Assembly: GCA_036971715.1 (NCBI GenBank)
Contig: JAVHJL010000001.1
Coordinates: 248,001 to 312,000, forward strand
DNA length: 64,000 nt
Direction: 5' to 3'
Source: Arthrobotrys musiformis
Taxonomy: Eukaryota; Ascomycota; Orbiliomycetes; Orbiliales; Orbiliaceae
Under the pieces are notes generated by a model. It was not told where the DNA came from. It saw nothing but the letters and a program-made list of their open reading frames with translations, and did no database searches. The translations under genes and the position numbers were made by a program. Position 1 is the first letter of the stretch. Each line of letters begins with the position of its first letter. Positions 57,934 to 64,000 of the stretch are shown in pieces.

Positions 57934-57956
57934 TTGTCTCGTAAACCATAGCTGAC
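57934..57956 (+). repeat. dispersed element, left partner of an inverted pair
   Basis: TTGTCTCGTAAACCATAG then CTGAC. Pairs with 58522-58541 in inverted orientation. Confidence 0.75.
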
Positions 57957-58033
57957 TGAACTTAAGTACTTACATATATATACAAATTAGTAAAAGTATA
58001 ATACACCCGGTCTCGCGAATACACCGCGTTTAT

Positions 58034-58048
58034 TTGTCTCGTACCCAG
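58034..58048 (+). repeat. dispersed element, TTGTCTCGTACCCAG
   Basis: Third identical 15-mer, 100 bases after the copy at 57934. Confidence 0.8.
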
Positions 58049-58155
58049 ATCACAGGTGAAGGCGGAAGGTTTATCCACAATATATATGTAGGCAATGCCC
58101 ATTGGATAAAGATTATCAGATCTACAGAACGCATATATCCACGAACGGTTGGACA

Positions 58156-58177
58156 TTATCTCGTAAACCAAATGCTG
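58156..58177 (+). repeat. dispersed element, 22-bp copy
   Basis: Identical in all 22 bases to the reverse complement of 26239-26260. Confidence 0.8.
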
Positions 58178-58521
58178 GTGCGGATGTTTGAGTGGGAACA
58201 ATAATGTAGTATCGGGCCTATATATTCTAGCGTAACGCTTTCAGTGTTTTTTTCCTGAGGCCGAAAGTGGTGCCTAGCCGCGGGACTAGCCAGAAAACAA
58301 ACAGCTAAAGATATATTTCCTGGCAGACTAATATTGCGCCTCTTGCTCGCCTGGCCAGATCTGTATCTAAATCTTATCTTATACCCAGTCTACCCGGCCT
58401 GTAAGGTCAAACAAGGAGTCTAAGCATCCACGCTCCTAGTGTGCAGCATATGATCATATGATGCTGTGTGCAAAACGCCCCAAGGGTGGGCGTACGTCTG
58501 GATTCGAGGCTACTTTCGGCC

Positions 58522-58541
58522 AGCTCTGGTTTACGAGACAA
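58522..58541 (-). repeat. dispersed element, right partner of an inverted pair
   Basis: The minus strand reads TTGTCTCGTAAACCAGAG then CT. Confidence 0.75.
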
Positions 58542-58780
58542 GTACGTGCCATGATATTAGGACTCTAGAAATAAACCCATGGATCCGTGAAGATGAATAG
58601 TCCGTTCATCCACTATACCTAGAACCAAGACTACGCTATACCTATTGTGGAACTACAAAGACGGATTGTAAAAATCCCTCGAAAGCCCGAAACTCGATTA
58701 TTTAAAGAGCACCCCCCCCCAACATTCTACCTCCTGTCACTTTCCTATTGACTTAATCCCGTACAATATCCACCCCACAT

Positions 58781-58949
58781 GGGCACGGGCACGTGAGGCC
58801 TGGCGAGGACCAAAGTTACTGATTGCCGTGGTAACTTGGTTCCCAGCCGGGCCCGTGCCCTGACACACACCCTTGCGTTCGCTAACAAACCACTCAGTCT
58901 TAATGGTATGAGTGGTTACAAGAACTGGAAGTCACCGAGACTTCCAGTT
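58781..58949. repeat. cluster of three inverted repeats upstream of TFB4
   Basis: Outer repeat: GGGCACGGGC (58781-58790) with its exact complement (58851-58860), enclosing an imperfect inner pair CCAAAGTTAC/GTAACTTGG. Second: AACCACTCA (58888-58896) with TGAGTGGTT (58909-58917), nine pairs and a 12-nt loop. Third: AACTGGAAGTC (58923-58933) with GACTTCCAGTT (58939-58949), eleven pairs and a 5-nt loop. No coding frame explains them. Confidence 0.7.
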
Positions 58950-59282
58950 AATGGAAGCAAATGCATGGGGGGCCCTGGGTGGGGGGTATCAGCATCAATA
59001 CTGTCCCACGTGTACTTCAGATTTCAGCTGAAAATAAGAGACCTCAGTTTGCGTTGCCTGTGTTGTATATCGAACCAATGTCACACAAGCAAAAGCAACT
59101 CCCCAACAACACGCGATCGGTTTCGCCGGCGTTTCTTCCTTCTTCCTCTGCCTAAAGACTAAGCTCTTTGCGCAGCTGGCCTGCCCCTCGTCTTCTCCTT
59201 CACTTCTTCACCTTCTTTCCCCTCGGAAAATCGACGTGAATATCATGAACCATCGCCCTCCCACGTGATAAGCCGACCAACG
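58950..59282. promoter_or_regulatory. 5' flank of TFB4
   Basis: The region just before the ATG is C/T-rich (about 59140-59230), as in other leaders here. A CCCACGTG (E-box CACGTG) lies at about 59260-59267, inside or next to the leader; another CCCACGTG lies at about 59007-59014. Confidence 0.45.
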
Positions 59283-60538
59283 ATGGATAAGGTTGACGGT
59301 ACAGAACACTACAACTTCAAAGCTCCGGCGGACCTGGCCACCCTCCAGGTCATAATCCTCGACACGAATCCTCTTGCCTGGGCCACATTAGAAAGCTCCA
59401 GCTCGCTATCCTTCCCGTCCGCGCTATCGCAGCTTTTGATATTCGCGAACGCTCATTTGGCCTTTTCACAGTCAAATAGATGTGCCGTCATTGCCAATCA
59501 CATTGATGGCACACACTTCCTCTCCCCCGCAGACCCTGGTACCGATCATCGCGACCCCGGAGAGGCGGATTTAACACCCGAGGATCTCAAAGAGATCGCA
59601 CATCAAAATGCTAGCAAATACCGGGTTTTCAGGTTGCTCGAAGATGAGGTCCGGGCCTCTTACCGGCGGTTGATCGCGAATACATCCCCCGAGGCCGTTA
59701 TGGAGAGTCCTAATACGTCTTTCCTTGCAGGTGCCCTGAGTGCTGCATTGACTTACATTAATCGGATATGCTTCGGTGGGATGGGTGGGAGGTCTAGCGG
59801 TGTCGCTGGGGAGGAGAAATCAAAGGTGAACAGTGCTGGTGGAAAGGTGGATGAGACGGGAAGGACCATGCATGCCAAAATCTTGGTTATCAGTGTCACA
59901 CCCGACCCCGCGAACCAGTATATTCCAGTTATGAACAGCATATTCTCTGCACAGAGGCTGGTAAGAGACCCATTTTCACCCTGTTTCATGAAGAGTCATA
60001 AGCTAACGTTATCTTTTATACTACGTAGAAAATACCAATCGATGTTTGCAAGCTCCAGGATTCGACAGTATTCCTGCAGCAAGCCGCCGATGCCACTGGT
60101 GGGGTCTATATGGAGCCGGAACACCCGCAGGGTTTGCTACAGTACTTGATGGTTGGGTTCTTGCCCGATCATCTTGCTCGCCGGAGCTTGATTCTTCCGA
60201 CAAAAGTGGACGTTGACTTTCGTGCCGCCTGCTTTTGTCACAAGAAGGTCCTGGACATCGGGTTCGTTTGTTCGGTCTGTCTGAGTAGTATGTCTACCTT
60301 TCAACAAGTCTACTTTTGTCCTTGGACCAAATTACTAACTAGATGGGTAGTCTTTTGTGAGCCACCAGAGGGCGCTGTTTGTAGTACTTGCCAGGTAAAA
60401 CTCGACGTTGCCGCATTAGAAAACCTCAACAAACCCGTGGTTCTTCCGCCGAGGAAGAAGAAGAAGAAGAAGGCCGTTGATTCACTACCAGAAAGCGGTG
60501 TTGCGAGTGCAGCCGATAGCCCTGCCCCGACCGAGTAA
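59283..60538 (+). CDS. TFB4: TFIIH subunit Tfb4/p34
   Basis: Three exons: 59283-59960, 60029-60287 and 60351-60538, giving 374 residues. The N-terminal von Willebrand A-like domain begins LQVIILDTNPLAWATLE. LLIFANAHLAFSQSNRCAVI, SFLAGALSAALTYINR and KILVISVTPDPANQYIPVMN are typical of p34. Exon 2 has IPIDVCKLQDSTVFLQQAAD and GGVYMEPEHPQGLLQYLM. The C-terminal zinc ribbon is CFCHKKVLDIGFVCSVCLSIFC with CSTC after it. The tail is Lys-rich. Tfb4 is a structural core subunit of TFIIH and binds Ssl1/p44, needed for transcription initiation and nucleotide-excision repair. The second intron is 63 nt and has no stop in frame, so its retention would add 21 residues inside the zinc ribbon. The start at 59283 is the first ATG of the frame. 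Confidence 0.92.
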
Positions 60539-60951
60539 AACTACCGGCGGGAACATTTACTTTTTATGAATCGAATTCACCGCGCCTATAGACTGATGAT
60601 ACCCAACCCTATTTTAGATCTCTCTGTACCATACAACAATCACAAAATTTCAGCTTTTACCAATGAATCTAACGTTAACACTGCCAGTTGGGGTTCTGAA
60701 GTGCCCATATATAGCGTAATTGCAGGGAAAGTGGAATTGCATTGTCAATCTGTAATACTGCTAAACTGCGTATAGAAATTTTCTGCTCAAGTAGAAAAAA
60801 GAAAACCATTTTCGATCAACGAACCTAGCTAGCAACAAACGACAGAAACTTTTGATCCCGCAATATTCCCTCCTTAAAGTATATCCTTGAATGTTTTACC
60901 CTCTAGGGATAATTTATACCTCCCATAAACACCCAGTACCATCGATTAAGT
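60539..60951. other. convergent intergenic stretch
   Basis: 3' flanks of TFB4 (+) and the decarboxylase-family gene (-). No gene seen. Confidence 0.55.
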
Positions 60952-62322
60952 CTAATATCCATACTCCCCAACCGTGTTGAACTCATCGGTCAACTCGGCC
61001 TGAATGTACGCACTTCTAACCGCGTACCATTTATTCTGCTCCACTTTAAACTTGTCGAAGTCCAGCTTGACACCCCTCTGGAAGCACATAATGTAGTCAC
61101 TGCCGCCGAACATGAATTTACTCAATTCCTCGCCCTTCTTCACCTTATAGCCTGGCTTGATGTTATCTTTGATGACCACGCTGCTGACATGGCTCATACC
61201 AATGGGGAGGAAAGCTACCAGCCCGATACTCTCGGTCTCGATGATCATCATACCACGCGCCTGTGAGAATTGGTATCCGGGGAAGTCTGGTGCGTCGAGG
61301 TCTGCTTTAACCTCGTTACCGTCACCGCTGACCCCGGAGATTGGGATTTGAAGTTTCTTCCCAATGTAGCTGGTTGGGTGGCGTGGTACTACACGAGGGT
61401 TTTGAATTGGGTTGAGTGGACGTCTGGGGGCGAGACTAGGTGCCTTCCCGGGCTCTTGTTTGACGTATACTTCCAAGTAAACGTTTCCAGGTACGACTTT
61501 GGCTTCTAGGATCGTACCGGCGACAGGGGAGTGTTGACGATGGTAATCCGCCGGCCCCAAGAATGCATGCATGAAGGTTCCGCCGGCGAATCTCTTGGAG
61601 TACTCGCTGCCGTCGAGGAGTTGGGAAATATTGTAAGGGAGGGATTTGATTTCAACTTGTTGTGCGTTTTTGTAGTTGAATGTTACGGTTGCATCATCTT
61701 CTATTGGCCATGCACCGTCGAAACTGCTGTCCGCGCCGTTACAGATGATAAGAGCGTCATCTGGGTTACCAACCGGGCGTTGTTTTTCGATATCTTTGAA
61801 TTCACGGGTGAAGAAGTCATTGAAGGAGTAGTCCCACCAGTTTCCGGTTCCTGGACTGGGGAGCTTGTATTGAGACACACGATATCCCGGACGGCCATCT
61901 GGGTATGTGTCTGGCGTATTCAAGAACGTCTCGTATTGTTGCTGGTTTAGTGATACCCCGGGCTCGTCGAGCCAGGTACCAATCGAGTTGGAGAACATGA
62001 TCATCCATTGCGATAGCTCAGAAAGTTCTTCACGGTTTTCATTGCCGGGGTAGATAGTAGATTGGAGGCCAATGACGCTTGGTTGGCCGAGGATGTAATG
62101 GTAAGCGCATAACTCCTGGTACACTTTGTAACCTGTCTTGTCTTCGCTGGGCAGCCAGTGAAGGAACCCGTCGAGGTATTCGTAAAGATCTTGGAGGGTG
62201 TTGATGTGGGCTAGTTCCTTAGCGCCGGATTCTTTGGCGGTTTTTATGGCGGTTTTGAAACGGTGTTGCCAGCCGTTGGCACCGATCAGATTAATGAGGG
62301 ATTGGGTCACACGGTGAACCAT
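60952..62322 (-). CDS. phosphatidylserine-decarboxylase-family protein (PsiD-like architecture)
   Basis: Uninterrupted frame of 456 residues. The N-terminal 180 residues match the extra domain found in fungal members such as PsiD (LYEYLDGFLHWLPSED, QELCAYHYILGQPSV, WMIMFSNSIGTWLDEP). The catalytic domain follows: NDFFTREFKDIEKQRP, ICNGADSSFDGAWPI, FAGGTFMHAFLGPADYHRQH with the conserved His, then VAFLPIGMSHVSSV. GEELSKFMFGGSDYIM has the Gly-Gly-Ser autocleavage site (Ser about 408) that forms the pyruvoyl group. There is no signal peptide or transmembrane start, so it is not the mitochondrial Psd1 type; the product is soluble. Members decarboxylate phosphatidylserine or free amino acids such as tryptophan; the substrate here cannot be told. 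No other natural-product genes lie in the visible flank. Confidence 0.87.
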   Translation of the reverse strand: MVHRVTQSLINLIGANGWQHRFKTAIKTAKESGAKELAHINTLQDLYEYLDGFLHWLPSEDKTGYKVYQELCAYHYILGQPSVIGLQSTIYPGNENREELSELSQWMIMFSNSIGTWLDEPGVSLNQQQYETFLNTPDTYPDGRPGYRVSQYKLPSPGTGNWWDYSFNDFFTREFKDIEKQRPVGNPDDALIICNGADSSFDGAWPIEDDATVTFNYKNAQQVEIKSLPYNISQLLDGSEYSKRFAGGTFMHAFLGPADYHRQHSPVAGTILEAKVVPGNVYLEVYVKQEPGKAPSLAPRRPLNPIQNPRVVPRHPTSYIGKKLQIPISGVSGDGNEVKADLDAPDFPGYQFSQARGMMIIETESIGLVAFLPIGMSHVSSVVIKDNIKPGYKVKKGEELSKFMFGGSDYIMCFQRGVKLDFDKFKVEQNKWYAVRSAYIQAELTDEFNTVGEYGY

Positions 62323-64000
62323 GGTGGCGATAGAAGGCGTGTGTACACGATCGATGTGTTTTGTATATAAAAGGTAGAGTACTGAAGCTACCCGCCCTGG
62401 TCAACTGGATGTCAGATATATGGCCTGTGAGATCTGAGTAGGCGCGAATGAGTAAGGGAAGATATAAATCTATAGGAAGGGGGGGATATCAGGGCCCATT
62501 ATATACGCAAACCCTTTTAACCTTTAAGTTGTATTATAGCATACTAGTACTGCCCTCTGTTTCTTGAAGATTTCTTATGATTTGCTACAAACGCCGTCGT
62601 GCACGTGGGCACCAGGTATTCGTGTATTATGCCACCACCTGCCGGAAACCTCATCTAGATACCAATGTGCTAGACTTGTGTATCAGACTAGTATACAGAC
62701 CATAACCCGTCCCACCAGCCCATCCCTTCGCATATCAGAATACCCCGCATTCCCCTCCTTCGTGAGGTCATTGGTCGATGCATGCATCTATAGACTGTCT
62801 ATCAATTGTAATTCAACCCATCCAGCATAAATCATATCATACCAGAGCCCATGATCAGGGACTGCAGCAAGTGAGGGGCAACTGCATATATTTTGACATT
62901 TTTTTTACGTCCCACGGCATACATTTAATGCACTCATGAATGCATGCATGCGACGAATGCGACTGCAAAAGGAGTTTATCTACCTCTTTCCGTGTCTATG
63001 CCACAGTCTATAGGCAGCTACTTCGTACGAATTCCACGCTGGTCAATTGGATCCATGAAGTCCTCGTGAGCCCGAAGTAAGGGAACATAATATAATGGCT
63101 TTCACCTAAACGATAGGAGGGGGGACGAGTAAACCAATACAGGAAATTGACTTCACAACGATCGTTCTGAAAGTAATGAACGCCTATAGCTAGTTTTCTT
63201 TCAACGCAAGGAAGAATTCTAGAACTGAGGATTATATGATAGTTCGTTTGCGAATCTCTAAAAAGTGGCAGGGAAACGGACGAGATACTGATACACTCCT
63301 GGAAGGTCTCTTTGACAAGAATCATTTATGACCTTCCCAGCTGAGGTCTCCAAAGCTCAGCCAAAGGGGGGGGGGGTAAAAATTCTGGAGTATGTGCGTC
63401 CTCGGGATTAACATGCTAAAATTCATAGCTTGTACTGAAAAATAATGGCGGGTAATCCTAGCGGGGTGCATGCATATGCGCACGTCAGGAATGCATTCTA
63501 CTTACATGGTAGCTATAGAATTATAGGTACAGGCGCGGGGTATACCACGAATGTACCAATGCAATATAGACTAACTCTGAACTAGTACCTGTACTGGAGC
63601 TCTTATGAATATAATTGACTACAGTGCGTGTTTCCTGTTGTTTCCTTAGGATTCCGGGGTTGAACTAATATTCACCAATGTATAAGTACCAGTAGATTGA
63701 ATGATTAGGTAAGAGATTCCCATATATCAAATTCGATTGAAACCAGGAGAGAGGTCGACTAGTTGTATCTTATACCTGGGTACTAGTACTGCTTCCTGTT
63801 ACGACAAGAACTGCAAAAATATTCTAACTTGACACACGTGTACACACCTACGGCTTTGTAAGATCAGACGTATATCTGTAAGGCATTATAATAATATTAG
63901 CTGTGCTGGGCCATGAGAAACTTACAAATTTTTGAATCACATTGTTCATCATGCCTCACAGTCGGACGAAATTTAATAATCAAATCGAAGTCGGATAGAA
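62323..64000. other. 5' flank of the decarboxylase gene and unassigned sequence
   Basis: TATATA on the minus strand at about 62363-62368, some 40 bases before the ATG, could be a TATA box. Beyond 62.6 kb only short frames are present. Low-complexity runs include C/G runs near 63367-63376 and GCATGCAT repeats at about 62940-62952. Confidence 0.5.

Larger units (their letters stand above)
57886..58780. other. intergenic after the kinase pair, rich in the dispersed element
   Basis: Four copies of the GTCTCGTA-type element lie within 608 bases: 57934-57956 (+), 58034-58048 (+), 58156-58177 (+) and 58522-58541 (-). The outer two face each other and match in 24 of about 28 bases, so 57934-58541 could be the footprint of a small non-autonomous element. 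No gene is present. Confidence 0.55.

Overview
This is a window of a filamentous ascomycete chromosome (Pezizomycotina; a Pezizomycetes-type genome is my best guess, not proven). The reasons are short introns (about 50-100 nt) with GT..AG ends and ACTAAC-like branch points, fungal housekeeping genes (a Yta7-type chromatin ATPase, TFIIH subunit Tfb4, a Sha1/ASPM-like spindle protein), fungal-type families (GH45, GH76, SAT4-type rhodopsin proteins, PNP_UDP sensor domains), and gene islands separated by gene-poor tracts of 2-5 kb. No rRNA, convincing tRNA, CRISPR array or intact transposon was seen.

Layout: 1-576 is the 3' end of an F-box/WD-like gene. 1000-2134 (-) is a cystinosin-like PQ-loop transporter and 3018-4203 (-) a SET-domain protein. 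4845-5668 (-) and 6139-6699 (+) are two head-to-head AT-hook/Myb-like paralogues. 7149-10016 (-) is a Sha1/ASPM-like CH-IQ protein and 12101-18023 (+) a five-exon YTA7. 19565-21193 (+) is a broken subtilisin-like gene. 21691-22411 (-) is a small F-box-ankyrin protein whose first exon is a separate 27-codon piece. 23529-25301 (-) is a homeodomain-C2H2 transcription factor. 26984-27515 (+) is a small unknown gene preceded by three copies of an 18-nt element and a TATA box. 32298-33260 (+) is a secreted GH45 protein with a hydrophobic, GPI-type tail. 35330-36728 (-) is a rhodopsin-like seven-helix membrane protein, 41013-41963 (+) a calcineurin-like phosphoesterase, 42472-44281 (-) a four-exon GH76-like protein without a signal peptide, and 44775-45869 (-) an Arg-rich unknown protein.

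The most interesting part is 50654-57885 (+). Two tandem genes encode different N-terminal modules, a degenerate AIG1/septin-like GTPase in the first and a PNP/UDP phosphorylase domain in the second. Both are fused to the same kind of C-terminal module, a shared pre-kinase region plus a protein kinase. The shared module has an intron at the same place in both genes, so they are paralogues. Their kinase motifs are altered differently: the first has HGD and DFG, the second has HRD and DFD. PNP_UDP and P-loop modules are typical sensor/switch parts of fungal NLR-like proteins, so an innate-immunity or allorecognition role is a reasonable inference, but it is not shown. Short dispersed repeats with the core GTCTCGTA lie on both sides of the pair and once inside an exon.

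The right end holds TFB4 (59283-60538, +), preceded by three stacked inverted repeats, and a phosphatidylserine-decarboxylase-family protein of PsiD-like architecture (60952-62322, -). The last 1.7 kb has no gene that I can support. All exon boundaries were read by eye from reading frame, splice signals and family similarity; none has been checked against RNA.
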